Below, piece after piece: positions 1 to 9,620 of a DNA stretch of 64,000 nt; position 1 is the stretch's first letter; every line of letters begins with the position of its first letter. Below the pieces are notes generated by a model, which did not search any database, was not told the origin of the DNA, and was given only the letters and a program-made list of their open reading frames with translations. The translations under genes were made by a program, and so were the position numbers. The stretch covers positions 1,922,001-1,986,000 of the forward strand of contig NZ_CP015225.1 of assembly GCF_001623525.1 (NCBI RefSeq), given 5' to 3'. The stretch is from Pseudomonas fluorescens. GTDB taxonomy: Bacteria > Pseudomonadota > Gammaproteobacteria > Pseudomonadales > Pseudomonadaceae.

Positions 1-3000
1 GCGATAGAGTCTTGCACGCAGTAACGGAGCCGTTTCCAGAGAGAAAGGCGTCATTGCATCCTGACGCAGCAAGTCGTGCAGCGCCTCTTCGCTCTGCACC
101 TCGATCAAAGGCATCTCAAGCTCGGTGCGGGCCAGGATCACCTGGCTCGGCCCGTGAGCTTCGCCGATAAACCCGGTGCGCAGCACTTCGTGCTGATCGA
201 CCACGGCCTGCAGGGCAGCCTGCAGGTCGGCGACATGCAACTCGCCGGTCAAGCGCACGGCACCGGCCAGGTTGTAGGCGGGACTTTGCGGATCCAGTTG
301 CTGCAGAAACCACAGGCGCTGCTGGGCAAACGAAAGTGGCAGCTTTTCAGGGCGCGACAACAGCGTTGGCGACAACTTGACCGTGCTGGCCCGGCTTTCC
401 AGCCAATCGGCCATGGCGGCGATGGTCGGGCGCTCGAACACCACGCGCAGAGGCAAATCCCTGCCACTGAGTTTGCCGATCAGGCCAATCAGTTGAGTGG
501 CCAGCAGCGAGTGACCGCCTAGCTCGAAGAAATTGTCCTCGACCCCGACCTGACCGAGCCCCAGCACGCTTTGCCAAGCCTCGACCATCTGCCCCTGCAA
601 CTCGCTGCTGGGCGCAACGTAGCGGGCCTGACTTTGCGCAGCGAAATCCGGCGCGGGCAAGGACTTGCGGTCGATCTTGCCATTGCCATTGAGTGGAAAG
701 CGCTCCAGAAACACAAAAGCGCCCGGGGTCATGTACGGCGGCAGGTTACCCAGAACATGCTCGCGCAGGGCCTCGATGCTTGCCTGTGCATCCGCCACCA
801 CATAAGCCACCAGGACCTTGGATCGTTGCTGGTCATCACGAGCCACCACCACGGCTTCCCGTACGCCGGGGTAACGGGTCAGGCAGGCTTCGATTTCGTC
901 CAGTTCAATACGGTGCCCGCGGATCTTGACTTGGTGGTCGGTACGGCCGACGTATTCAAGATCACCATTGGGCAGGAAGCGCGCCAGGTCGCCAGTACGA
1001 TAGAGACGGGAACCGTCGTTGGCAATCGGGTCTGGCAGGAACACCGCCGCCGTGCGCGCCGGGTCGGCCATGTAGCCGCGCCCGACGCCCACCCCGGCCA
1101 CGAAGATTTCCCCGACCGCGCCGGCCGGTATCGGCTGCAGGTCGGCATTGAGCAGGTACAAGCGATTGTTCAATGTGGCGCGACCGATCGGCACATTGGT
1201 GCGCTGCTCAGGCAAACGCTCGAGCAACGGATGAAAAGCCACGTCATCGGAGCATTCGGCCGGCCCATAGGCGTTCATCAACGGGATGGCGGGATAACGC
1301 TCGAACCAGCGACGCGCCAACGCCGGCGGCAACGCCTCGCCGGTGGCCAGCACCCAGCGCAGGGACGAACGCTCGAGCCCCGCGTCGAGCAGGCTCTGCA
1401 TCAACGACGGCACGGCCTCAAGGATACTGATGCCGTGCCGTTCAATGGCTGAAGCCAGCGCCTCAGGATCCTGCACGACGCAATCGCCGAGGATCACCGT
1501 GCGCGCCCCCAGCACCAGGCCGGCGAGGGTTTGCCAGACGGAAATGTCGAAGCACTGCGGCGCGGTCTGGGCAATCACGTCGGTCGCATCGAGCCCCAGC
1601 CCCGGCAGTTTGCCGAGAATGTTATTGAGCATGCCCGCATGCGCCACCATGGCTCCTTTGGGCGTGCCGGTGGAACCGGAAGTGAAGATGCAATAGGCCA
1701 ACGAGCGGTCGTGAACCGGGATGTTCAACGCGTCATCGCTGTAGCTGCTCAACACCGCCGGATCGTAGAGCACCGATTGGGGACGCTGCTCAAGGTAGTC
1801 CAAAGCCTCCATCGCCAGCTCGCCCTGCCCTGCACTGTGAATCAGCAGTGGCGTTCGACTCTGGCGCAGGACCTGCGCCAGCCGCTGAGGCGGGTTGCGT
1901 GGGTCGAGCGGCAGCCAACCGGCACCGGCCTTGAGGGTGGCGACAATCATCACCACCAGGTCCAGGCCTCGCTCATCGAACACCGCGACCAAATCGTCGG
2001 ACTTGACCCCCTGCGCCCGCAAGTGCCGGGCCAGACGGTTGGCGGCGCGGTTCAACTGGTCGAAGGTCAGGCTTTGCTCGCCGTGAACCATGGCAATGCG
2101 CTCGGGCGTCTGGCGAACCTGTTGCTCAAACCGCTCGATGTACAGCGGCTGCAGCAGTTGTTCATTGGCCGCCAGCCCCCCCCCGGCCCAAACTTGATGC
2201 TGGTGGGCAATCTCACGCTCATCGAGCATCGCCAAGTGGTGCAAAGGAGTCTCGGCGTTCGTGTGCAGGGCATCACCGATGTTCAGCAACAAGGTGCGGA
2301 AGTGGCGCAGCATCTGCTCGACTTCTTCGCGCAGGAACCAGTCGGTCTGGTAGGTCAGTTGCAAATGCAGGCGCTCACCCGGGACGATCACCACCGTGAT
2401 GGGATAGTTCGTATGGGTGCGGTTGGCCATGTCGCTGATCAGGTAGTCCAGTTGCCCCTGGCGCAAGTCGGCGGCAATGGGGGCGTTCTCAAAGACGAAC
2501 AGGCTCTGGAACAAATCCTGACGCTGTACTTCGCTCCAGCGCTGGATCTCGGCCAGGGACACACTCTCGTGTTCGCGCAGGCTCAGGTTCTCGGTCTGCA
2601 AGGCCTTCAGCCATGGACCCAGCGCGTCATCCGGGCGCCAACGCCAGCGCAGCGGCAAACTGTTGATGAACAGACCGACGATGCTTTCCATGCCTTGCAG
2701 GTGCACCGGGCGACCGGCGACCGTGATACCGAACACCAGGTCGCGATCACCGCTGTAACGCGCCAACAGCAAAGCCCAGGCCCCCTGCACCAGGGTGTTC
2801 AGGGTAATGCCGTGTTGGGCCGCCGCGCTTTGCAGCGCCTGGGTTTGCTCAAGCTCCAGATGTTCGACACAGTCCTCAACGGGCTCGGCGGCGCCCTGAA
2901 TGCGCCCGACATGACCGAAGCCAAATTCATTGGGCGTGTCGAAACCCGCCAGGCGCTGTTGCCAGAACGCCTGATGATCTTCCGGCTTCTGGGTTTCCAG

Positions 3001-3579
3001 CCAGCGAATGAAATCACGGTACGGACGCGGCGCCGGCAAATTCAGGCGGCGACCTTCCTGGGCGGCGCGGTAGCCGTTGAGGAAGTCCATCATGATGATC
3101 GAGAAGCACCAGGCATCCATCAGAATGTGGTGATAGCTGCGCACAAACTGGTAGGTGTCGGGTGCCAGCTTGTACAGCCTGACCCGCATCAGGGGGGCCT
3201 TGGTAAAATCCAGTCCCTGGGCGCGTTCTTCGCTGAGCAATTGCTCCAGGCGATCCTGCTGCTCGCCTTCGCTTAGATGCGACCAGTCCTCATAGGTGAT
3301 CGGCAATTCGACCTGCTTGTGCACGACCTGCATCGGTCGCTTCTGCTGCTTCCAGACAAAAGAGGTGCGCAGCAACTCATGGCGCTCCACCACCTGCGCC
3401 CAGGCCTGACGAAAAGCGGCCAGATCGAGATTGGGCATGACCATGACATGACGGTATTGCAGCAGGTACATACCCTTGCCAGGGTGCAGCAGGCTATGAA
3501 ACAGCAGCCCCTGCTGCATGGGAGCCAGCGGGTAAATCGCTTCGATATTGCGCGAAAGTGCTTTGACCTTGTCGTTCAT
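1..3579 (-). CDS. Non-ribosomal peptide synthetase, partial (C-A-T-C...), C-terminus beyond the left edge
   Basis: The frame is open from the ATG at 3579 to the window edge (1193 codons), so the end is missing. Domains in order: condensation domain at about residues 10-430 with motif HHILMDA; adenylation domain at about 465-960 with TSGSTGTPKG near 630; thiolation domain with GGHSLL near 1024; start of a second condensation domain near 1085 (SFAQQRLWFL). Aligning the adenylation core by eye on GrsA gives the pocket D-I-W-E-L-T-A-D-D-K, which I recall as a 2,4-diaminobutyrate code in Pseudomonas synthetases. The first condensation domain should accept the D-residue left by the epimerase domain of the upstream synthetase. 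The gene starts 44 bp after the previous NRPS stop on the same strand, so the two are probably one operon. The ribosome site is weak. Family assignment is certain; the substrate is inference. Confidence 0.95.
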   Translation of the reverse strand, partial: MNDKVKALSRNIEAIYPLAPMQQGLLFHSLLHPGKGMYLLQYRHVMVMPNLDLAAFRQAWAQVVERHELLRTSFVWKQQKRPMQVVHKQVELPITYEDWSHLSEGEQQDRLEQLLSEERAQGLDFTKAPLMRVRLYKLAPDTYQFVRSYHHILMDAWCFSIIMMDFLNGYRAAQEGRRLNLPAPRPYRDFIRWLETQKPEDHQAFWQQRLAGFDTPNEFGFGHVGRIQGAAEPVEDCVEHLELEQTQALQSAAAQHGITLNTLVQGAWALLLARYSGDRDLVFGITVAGRPVHLQGMESIVGLFINSLPLRWRWRPDDALGPWLKALQTENLSLREHESVSLAEIQRWSEVQRQDLFQSLFVFENAPIAADLRQGQLDYLISDMANRTHTNYPITVVIVPGERLHLQLTYQTDWFLREEVEQMLRHFRTLLLNIGDALHTNAETPLHHLAMLDEREIAHQHQVWAGGGLAANEQLLQPLYIERFEQQVRQTPERIAMVHGEQSLTFDQLNRAANRLARHLRAQGVKSDDLVAVFDERGLDLVVMIVATLKAGAGWLPLDPRNPPQRLAQVLRQSRTPLLIHSAGQGELAMEALDYLEQRPQSVLYDPAVLSSYSDDALNIPVHDRSLAYCIFTSGSTGTPKGAMVAHAGMLNNILGKLPGLGLDATDVIAQTAPQCFDISVWQTLAGLVLGARTVILGDCVVQDPEALASAIERHGISILEAVPSLMQSLLDAGLERSSLRWVLATGEALPPALARRWFERYPAIPLMNAYGPAECSDDVAFHPLLERLPEQRTNVPIGRATLNNRLYLLNADLQPIPAGAVGEIFVAGVGVGRGYMADPARTAAVFLPDPIANDGSRLYRTGDLARFLPNGDLEYVGRTDHQVKIRGHRIELDEIEACLTRYPGVREAVVVARDDQQRSKVLVAYVVADAQASIEALREHVLGNLPPYMTPGAFVFLERFPLNGNGKIDRKSLPAPDFAAQSQARYVAPSSELQGQMVEAWQSVLGLGQVGVEDNFFELGGHSLLATQLIGLIGKLSGRDLPLRVVFERPTIAAMADWLESRASTVKLSPTLLSRPEKLPLSFAQQRLWFLQQLDPQSPAYNLAGAVRLTGELHVADLQAALQAVVDQHEVLRTGFIGEAHGPSQVILARTELEMPLIEVQSEEALHDLLRQDAMTPFSLETAPLLRARLYR

Positions 3580-3623
3580 GCTGACGGTATCCGAACCTGT
3601 AATGTAGGGGGGCGCAATAGATG

Positions 3624-6600
3624 TCACTGCTCGAGTTGTTCGAGCAGCCCCAGGAACTCATCGTCGGACAAGCCGGAGTCGGCGAAGTCCGAAGCCGTGG
3701 CGCGACCGGCCGTGGGGGCCAGGCAGTGCTCCAGCAAGGCCGCAATACGCTGCTGGAACTGCTGCGCCAACTCGCGGACCAACGCTGGCTCGTGGACCTG
3801 CGGGGCATAACGCCATTCGATATGCAGCCGACCTTCGTTCACCAGCGCGGTGACATCCAGCAAGTGCGTACGGCGGGTGCTGTCGGCGCGCATGCCCGGA
3901 CAGATCGGCCGAGCCAATCGCCAAAGGCTGGACGCATCGAGCCATTGGTCGACCCGCCCCAGGTAGTTGAAGGTCAGCAGCGAGGCCGCCCCCAGGCCAT
4001 GGGCCGGGTCGAGGCGCAGCAATCCGTAACCCATGCCTTGCTCAGGTACGCGGCGCAGGGCTTCCTTGGCGGCGATGATCGAGTGTTCGCAATCCCATGA
4101 GGTGTCGACGGCCAGCGGATAGCGGCTGGTATGCCAACCAATCGAGCGGGACAGATCGGGGCTCTGCTCCCAACCGCTGCGACCGTGGCTTTCCAATTCG
4201 AGGGTGACGCGCTCCCGCCCCTGCCACTGGCCGATGGTTCCGGCCAGCGCGGCCACCAGCAGATCCTGGACCTGGGTGCCGTACGCCCCATGACAATCGC
4301 CCAGTAACAACTGCGTCTGCTCAACCGACAATTGCGTGTCCAGCGTCCGGCTCTCACCGTACAAGCTGACCTGTTCAGGTACGACGCCCTCGGCGGCCAA
4401 CTGCTCGTGCCAGAAATCCACCTGCGCCACCACATCAGGCTCACCGCGGTGGCGCTGCAACGCTTGGCTCCACACATGGAAACCTGCCGTGACGGCGGGC
4501 AGAACCATGTCCGGTTGCAGGTACAGGCCTTCCAACTCTTGCAGCAGAACCTGCCACGACACCGCATCGACCAACAGGTGATGGGCCGTGCAAAGCAATT
4601 CCCGGCTGTGGGGGAAATACACCCAGCGGATCAGCGGTGCCTGGGCCAGGTTCCAGCCCTGCTGCGAGCGTTGCAGCAGCGCTTCGGTCAAGGGTTCTTC
4701 CACAACCTGGAACAGCGCTTTGACCTGTTCCTGGGAAAAGCGCTGATAGCGTTGTTGCCAGCCCTGCGCCGATGTTTCAAAGGTCAGGCGCAAGCTGGCG
4801 TGGCGCTCAAGCAACGAGCCCAGGGCCTGGGTAAACCGCTCCTGATCCAGTGGCTCGTCCAAAGCCAGCAACAGCGACTGGTTCCAGTGTTCGGCCAGGT
4901 TTTGCTGCTGGGCAAAGAACCAATCCTGGATCGGCGTCAAGGCGAAAGCCGTGGTGGGCTCAGGCCCGTCGCTGGCAGGCTGCGCATTCATCGCGCCAAG
5001 GTCCACCACCTGCTCGGCCCAGCCGCGCACGGTGGGGTATTCGAAAATCTGCTTGGGTTTGAGCTGCAGACCCTGTTGCTTGGCCCGGGCGATGATCTGC
5101 AAACTCAGAATCGAGTCGCCGCCGACCGAGAAAAAATTGTCGTCTACCCGCAGATCCGGGTTATTGAGAATCTCCCGGGCGATTTCGAGAAGGCGCTGCT
5201 CGAGGGTCCGCCGTGGTGTCTGAACCACCCGGGCCAAGGCTCGCACGCTTTGTTCGGCAAACAACTGCTTGGGTGTCATCAGAATCTGTTGCTGGCGTGC
5301 CAAGGCAATGATTTGCAGGCCAAGAATGGAGTCGCCACCCAAGGCAAAGAAGTTGTCATCAGGCTCCACCTCGGGGTTGCCGAGCATCGCCCGCCAGATG
5401 TCCAGCAACGCGGCTTCCACGGTGCTCAAGGGCTGATCGCCCAACGGCTCTGCCCCATGCAGCGGCGCCGTCGCTTGCTCAGCCAGGCGCAACAATGCCT
5501 GACGATCGACCTTGCCGTTGGGCAGCAAGGCGAAGCCGTCGAGACAATGCCACTGAGTCGGTTGCATGTAGTCCGGCAATTGCCGTTGCAGCGCCGTCTG
5601 GATTTCGGCCAGTGCGGCCGACGGCGCGACCAGGAAGGCTACCAGTCGATTGCCCGACAACGGCGTGGGGCTGTTGAGCACCCTGACATCGCTGACATGA
5701 GGCATGGCGCGTAACTGTGCCGCGACCTCCGCCGGCTCCACCCGGTAGCCCCTGATCTTGACCTGCTCATCGAGGCGACCGAGAAACTCCACCTGCCCCT
5801 GGTGATTGAGTCGCACGCGGTCCCCAGTGCGATAACCGTGCTCACCAAAGCGTGCGTGATCGGCATCGGTGGCACTGAGATACCCCTGAGCGACGGTCGC
5901 CCCTTGAACGTACAGTTCACCGCTGACGCCGATCGGCAACAGAGCGCCATCAAACGAGCGCACGCTGACCTGGACATTGGCCAGTGGCCGCCCCAACGGT
6001 GCGGCACCGCTGGCATCGACCTCATGGGTCAGCACCCCGACGGTGGTTTCGCTGGGTCCATAGTGGTTGACGATGCGCAAATCCGCGCTCAAGGCACGCA
6101 AGCGTGTCACCAACTCGTGGCTCAGGGCCTCGCCGCCCACCACCAGGCATCGACGCGGCAACAGCCGCTGCGGGTCTTTGGCGATCAACAAGGCGTTGAG
6201 GTGCGACGGCACGATTTTCAACAGGTCGACGGGCTGGTGTTCAAGCACGGCAGCCAGTTCCTCGGCGTCGAAGGCCAGTTCCTCGGCCAGCAGGCGCAGA
6301 CAGCGGCCGCTCAGCAGTGCGCCGAACAAGGCCGTGTGGCCCAGGTCGGTCGCACAGCTGGCCAGACTCGCCAGACTCGCATCGGCCGGCAGCTTCAGGC
6401 GTTCAAGGCATCCACTCACGTAATGAATCAGATTGCCCTGGCTGACCTTTACGCCCTTTGGCCGGCCGCTGGAGCCCGAGGTGTACACCACGTAAGCCGC
6501 AAGATCGGCCGCCAGGGCCGCTCGCAAAGGTGACTCACTGGACAATTGCACAGACGGCAACGCCAACCACCGAACCTGCCCAGGCAACCACTCGGGTCGC

Positions 6601-8441
6601 GCGCCCTCACTGATCCACACCTTGGGCATTGCATCCTGACAGATAGCCTGCAAACGCGACGACGGCCACTGCGGATCGAGGGCCAGGTAGGTCGCGCCAC
6701 ACTGCCAGGTTGCGAGCATATGCATCACCAACTCACGACTGCGCGGCAGGCACAAGGCAATGCGCTCACCGGCCAGGCTCGAAGCCTCCTGCAAGCGTTC
6801 GCCGCGGGCGACCACAGCACGTCCCAGCTCGGCATAGCTGAGCGTACCCTGCTCATCCTGAAGAGCAATCGACTGGGGCTTGCGCTCACATTGCTCAGTG
6901 AACGCCTGCCAGGCGTTGCTGACGGCGACCGACGCATCCTCCCCACTCAGCAATGACTGCTGCTCGGGCACCAACCAGTCGAGCTCGGCAAACGGCCTTT
7001 TGGGCTGTTCGATCGCCGCGAGTGCCAAGGCGACGAACTGATCCCGGTAGCGCTCAATCGTTTCATGGCGGTACAACGCTTTGCTGTAACGCCAGCGGCA
7101 GAGGAACCCCTCCTCTTCGTCGATGATCACCATGTTCAGTTCGTGGGCCGCGCCGCGCTGCTCCGACAGCAAGCGGTCGACGTACTGCTCGAAAGGCGCG
7201 ATGCGCTCCTTGTTCAGCGTGAACATATGTTGGAACAGCGGCGCCCTGCCCACCTGGCGCGGTAAATCCAGCTGTTTGACCAGGCGCGAGAATGGGTAGT
7301 GGCGGTGCTGCAGGGCTTGCTTGACGGTGGCATCTACCTGCCTGGCCCAGTCGCCGCTGGACAGATCCCGACGCAGACGGCAGCGAATCGGCAGCGGATT
7401 GACCAGGTAGCCCGGCAGATTGACGTGCTCGCGTCGCAAGCGCCAACCGCTGGGCGTCCCCAGGACGAAATCGTCTTGGCCTGACAGCACGCCGAGAAAT
7501 TGCTGGAACAGTGAGAACCACAGCACATACGGCGTCACTCCCACCTCTCGGGCTACGGCGCGAAACCGTGCCGTGGTAGCCGGATCGAAGCGGACCGACA
7601 ACTCCCCACCTTTGAATGCCTGATTGCTGCCGTAGGGAAAATCCATCGGCAACTCCAGCGTCGGCGCTTCGGCCAGTTGTGCCTGCCACCAGGCCAGTTC
7701 CACGGGCTCGGCCGCTTCGCTGCGGATGTGCAGATCACTGCAGTAGTTGCGATAGGCGTCGGGATTCACGGCGGGCAGCGGCTGATCGTTGATCAATGCG
7801 AACAGCTCATTGAGCACAATGTAGAACGTGGCCAGATCCGCCGCGATGTGATGAATCACCAATAGCACGGTGTGCTCGACATGGCCGTCGCGTGCATTGC
7901 TCAAAAGGACGACCCGACTGACGTCACCCTCTTCCAGCTTGAAGGGAAGATCGGCCGACTCAGTGATACGTTGCTGCAACGTCTCTGCGCCCGCGTCTTG
8001 CAGGGCCACACACTGCAACGGCTGGACCCGCTCGCGGTGGCTCCACTGCAACAACTCGCCGTTGCGCTCGGCATAGGCCGTGCACAACATCGGATAGCGC
8101 CGCTGGACCGTCACCCAGGCGTCCTGCAGGCGTTGAGGCAAGTCTTGGGTAACGAACTGCGGCTTGATCCGTCCGGCATAGGCAATGTTATAGGCGCAGC
8201 TGTCAGGCTCCAGGCGCTGAAGGAACCAGAGCGCCTGCTCGTTATCCGTCAGGGGCCGGGCAGCAAAATAATCGGGGTGCTGTTGCAGCCACTGCAGAAT
8301 TTCGGCGTCGCGTACATGGAGCTCGGCATTGAGCTCATCATCCAGCGCACCTGGCGATCCGTGCGTAACGATCAATTGACCTTGGGCTATCGATAGGCGA
8401 ATTCCACGCAGCCAGCAGCGATGCATCAGGCGATCGAGCAT
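3624..8441 (-). CDS. Non-ribosomal peptide synthetase module, TubC dock-C-A-T-T-E, predicted aspartate
   Basis: 1605 residues forming one extension module of a peptide siderophore synthetase. The N-terminal 50 residues look like a TubC-type docking domain. A condensation domain follows at about 60-480, with HHIAADL near 195 where HHxxxDG is expected. The adenylation domain (about 510-1000) carries YTSGSSGRPKG near 654. Two consecutive thiolation domains (GGDSILG near 1037, GGDSILS near 1108) precede an epimerization domain (about 1175-1590) with HHLLVDAVSW near 1284 and ESHGR. The pocket read by eye is D-L-T-K-V-G-H-V-G-K, the established aspartate code. The neighbouring dioxygenase gene suggests the aspartate is beta-hydroxylated, and the E domain predicts a D-residue. 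The docking domain implies an upstream partner synthetase that is not in this window. Family call is certain; the product is inferred. Confidence 0.95.
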   Translation of the reverse strand: MLDRLMHRCWLRGIRLSIAQGQLIVTHGSPGALDDELNAELHVRDAEILQWLQQHPDYFAARPLTDNEQALWFLQRLEPDSCAYNIAYAGRIKPQFVTQDLPQRLQDAWVTVQRRYPMLCTAYAERNGELLQWSHRERVQPLQCVALQDAGAETLQQRITESADLPFKLEEGDVSRVVLLSNARDGHVEHTVLLVIHHIAADLATFYIVLNELFALINDQPLPAVNPDAYRNYCSDLHIRSEAAEPVELAWWQAQLAEAPTLELPMDFPYGSNQAFKGGELSVRFDPATTARFRAVAREVGVTPYVLWFSLFQQFLGVLSGQDDFVLGTPSGWRLRREHVNLPGYLVNPLPIRCRLRRDLSSGDWARQVDATVKQALQHRHYPFSRLVKQLDLPRQVGRAPLFQHMFTLNKERIAPFEQYVDRLLSEQRGAAHELNMVIIDEEEGFLCRWRYSKALYRHETIERYRDQFVALALAAIEQPKRPFAELDWLVPEQQSLLSGEDASVAVSNAWQAFTEQCERKPQSIALQDEQGTLSYAELGRAVVARGERLQEASSLAGERIALCLPRSRELVMHMLATWQCGATYLALDPQWPSSRLQAICQDAMPKVWISEGARPEWLPGQVRWLALPSVQLSSESPLRAALAADLAAYVVYTSGSSGRPKGVKVSQGNLIHYVSGCLERLKLPADASLASLASCATDLGHTALFGALLSGRCLRLLAEELAFDAEELAAVLEHQPVDLLKIVPSHLNALLIAKDPQRLLPRRCLVVGGEALSHELVTRLRALSADLRIVNHYGPSETTVGVLTHEVDASGAAPLGRPLANVQVSVRSFDGALLPIGVSGELYVQGATVAQGYLSATDADHARFGEHGYRTGDRVRLNHQGQVEFLGRLDEQVKIRGYRVEPAEVAAQLRAMPHVSDVRVLNSPTPLSGNRLVAFLVAPSAALAEIQTALQRQLPDYMQPTQWHCLDGFALLPNGKVDRQALLRLAEQATAPLHGAEPLGDQPLSTVEAALLDIWRAMLGNPEVEPDDNFFALGGDSILGLQIIALARQQQILMTPKQLFAEQSVRALARVVQTPRRTLEQRLLEIAREILNNPDLRVDDNFFSVGGDSILSLQIIARAKQQGLQLKPKQIFEYPTVRGWAEQVVDLGAMNAQPASDGPEPTTAFALTPIQDWFFAQQQNLAEHWNQSLLLALDEPLDQERFTQALGSLLERHASLRLTFETSAQGWQQRYQRFSQEQVKALFQVVEEPLTEALLQRSQQGWNLAQAPLIRWVYFPHSRELLCTAHHLLVDAVSWQVLLQELEGLYLQPDMVLPAVTAGFHVWSQALQRHRGEPDVVAQVDFWHEQLAAEGVVPEQVSLYGESRTLDTQLSVEQTQLLLGDCHGAYGTQVQDLLVAALAGTIGQWQGRERVTLELESHGRSGWEQSPDLSRSIGWHTSRYPLAVDTSWDCEHSIIAAKEALRRVPEQGMGYGLLRLDPAHGLGAASLLTFNYLGRVDQWLDASSLWRLARPICPGMRADSTRRTHLLDVTALVNEGRLHIEWRYAPQVHEPALVRELAQQFQQRIAALLEHCLAPTAGRATASDFADSGLSDDEFLGLLEQLEQ

Positions 8442-8511
8442 TTGATGTCCTTGATTGTACTTGTTCGAAATAGGCCGCCCATTACGACGGCTTTCTGAAA
8501 GTGGGAGGCGA

Positions 8512-9501
8512 TCAGCTTGCCGAGGCTGGTTCTGCCATGGCGACCACGACCTTGCGCGATCCCTGGAAGGTCGAACGACCGTGAGCCACCAGCATGTTGT
8601 CGAGCATCAAGACGTCACCCGCCTGCCAGGGAAAACTCACCTGACAGCGCTGCAGCACTTCGCGGATGTGCTCCAACGCTTCCAATTCAATTGGCGAGCC
8701 GTCGCCATAAAACACGTTACGCGGCACACCTTCCTCCCCAACGATGGAGATCAATGTCTCGCGCACCGACGCTGCCAGGTTGGAGATATGGAACAGATGA
8801 GCCTGGTTGAACCACACCCACTCCCGGGTCACCGGATGCTGGGCAACGGCCTGGCAGACCTGGCGAGTGGAAAGCTCGCCATCGTCCGTCCACTGGAACT
8901 CGATGTTGCTGGCGCGACAGAAACGCTCGACCTGGGCACGGTCTTCGGTGCTGAAAGCCTGTTGCCAGGGCAAGTCCAGGCCATTGCCGTAATTGCGCAC
9001 GTACATCAGGCGTTTCTCGGCAAAACGCTGACGGATAGCAGGATCGAGTTGCTGGTAAACGAGACGGCTGTCGGCTATGGGGGTTTCACCGCCGACCGGC
9101 GAGGCCTGCATACAATGAAACCAGATTTTCATCGGCCAATTCAGCGAATAGGACTGTTCATTGTGCAGCGGGATAACCTGATGGGCCGGGTACTCGGTGG
9201 AGGTGTATACCCGGCTGTTGAGCTTGGTGCGCGGGGTGGAAGCGTAGTCGTAGGTCAGCAGTTCATGGCCGAAGCTACGAGCAAATTCCTCGAAGTCCGC
9301 CTCTCCCTTGAACGCAAAACCGCGAAACAAAATGCCACCCGCACGCGGCAACTCAGTTTCTACGACCTGCTGGATCTGCGCTCGACTGGCTTGCCAGGCA
9401 TCGCCGGCAAGCGGAGCCTGGAATATGAACGGCAGGGTCTGCTCGTTACCCGGTACAACATCCATGAATTGAACCTGTGCACGCATCAAACCGCTTTCCA
9501 T
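8512..9501 (-). CDS. SyrP-like TauD/TfdA-family Fe(II)/2-oxoglutarate dioxygenase, probable aspartate beta-hydroxylase
   Basis: 329 residues. The predicted iron ligands are His113, Glu115 (in PLHNEQSYSL) and His307 (in LVAHGRSTF), with a conserved Arg a few residues further for 2-oxoglutarate. The HxE pair instead of HxD is found in clavaminate-synthase/SyrP-like members of the superfamily. SyrP hydroxylates aspartate while it is tethered to an NRPS carrier domain. The gene lies 70 bp before the aspartate-specific synthetase on the same strand and behind a Fur-like palindrome, so the likely role is beta-hydroxylation of carrier-bound Asp to give an iron-chelating hydroxyacid. Substrate and stereochemistry cannot be read from the sequence. 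Confidence 0.85.
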   Translation of the reverse strand: MESGLMRAQVQFMDVVPGNEQTLPFIFQAPLAGDAWQASRAQIQQVVETELPRAGGILFRGFAFKGEADFEEFARSFGHELLTYDYASTPRTKLNSRVYTSTEYPAHQVIPLHNEQSYSLNWPMKIWFHCMQASPVGGETPIADSRLVYQQLDPAIRQRFAEKRLMYVRNYGNGLDLPWQQAFSTEDRAQVERFCRASNIEFQWTDDGELSTRQVCQAVAQHPVTREWVWFNQAHLFHISNLAASVRETLISIVGEEGVPRNVFYGDGSPIELEALEHIREVLQRCQVSFPWQAGDVLMLDNMLVAHGRSTFQGSRKVVVAMAEPASAS

Positions 9502-9582
9502 TTAAGCCCCCCGCCATCGCGATCAGCGTATTTTTCGAGAGCATAAACTAATACAAACGAGTAACACCTGCAATAGAGAATC

Positions 9583-9600
9583 ATTGTCATTAATGACAAT
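9583..9600. promoter_or_regulatory. Fur box upstream of the siderophore biosynthesis operon
   Basis: ATTGTCATTAATGACAAT is a perfect 18-bp inverted repeat between the binding-protein stop (9621) and the dioxygenase start (9501). It resembles the Fur consensus built from GATAAT hexamers. It sits 82 bp upstream of the minus-strand dioxygenase-NRPS operon, where Fe-Fur would repress it. Confidence 0.75.
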
Positions 9601-9620
9601 TGTATTGCAGATGATACGTT

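Noticed and set aside
571..5714. Long plus-strand frames (571-1452, 1531-3276, 4332-5714) opposite the NRPS genes
   Set aside because: They are antisense shadows of high-GC coding sequence; the translations lack family motifs and ribosome sites, whereas the minus strand gives continuous NRPS domains.
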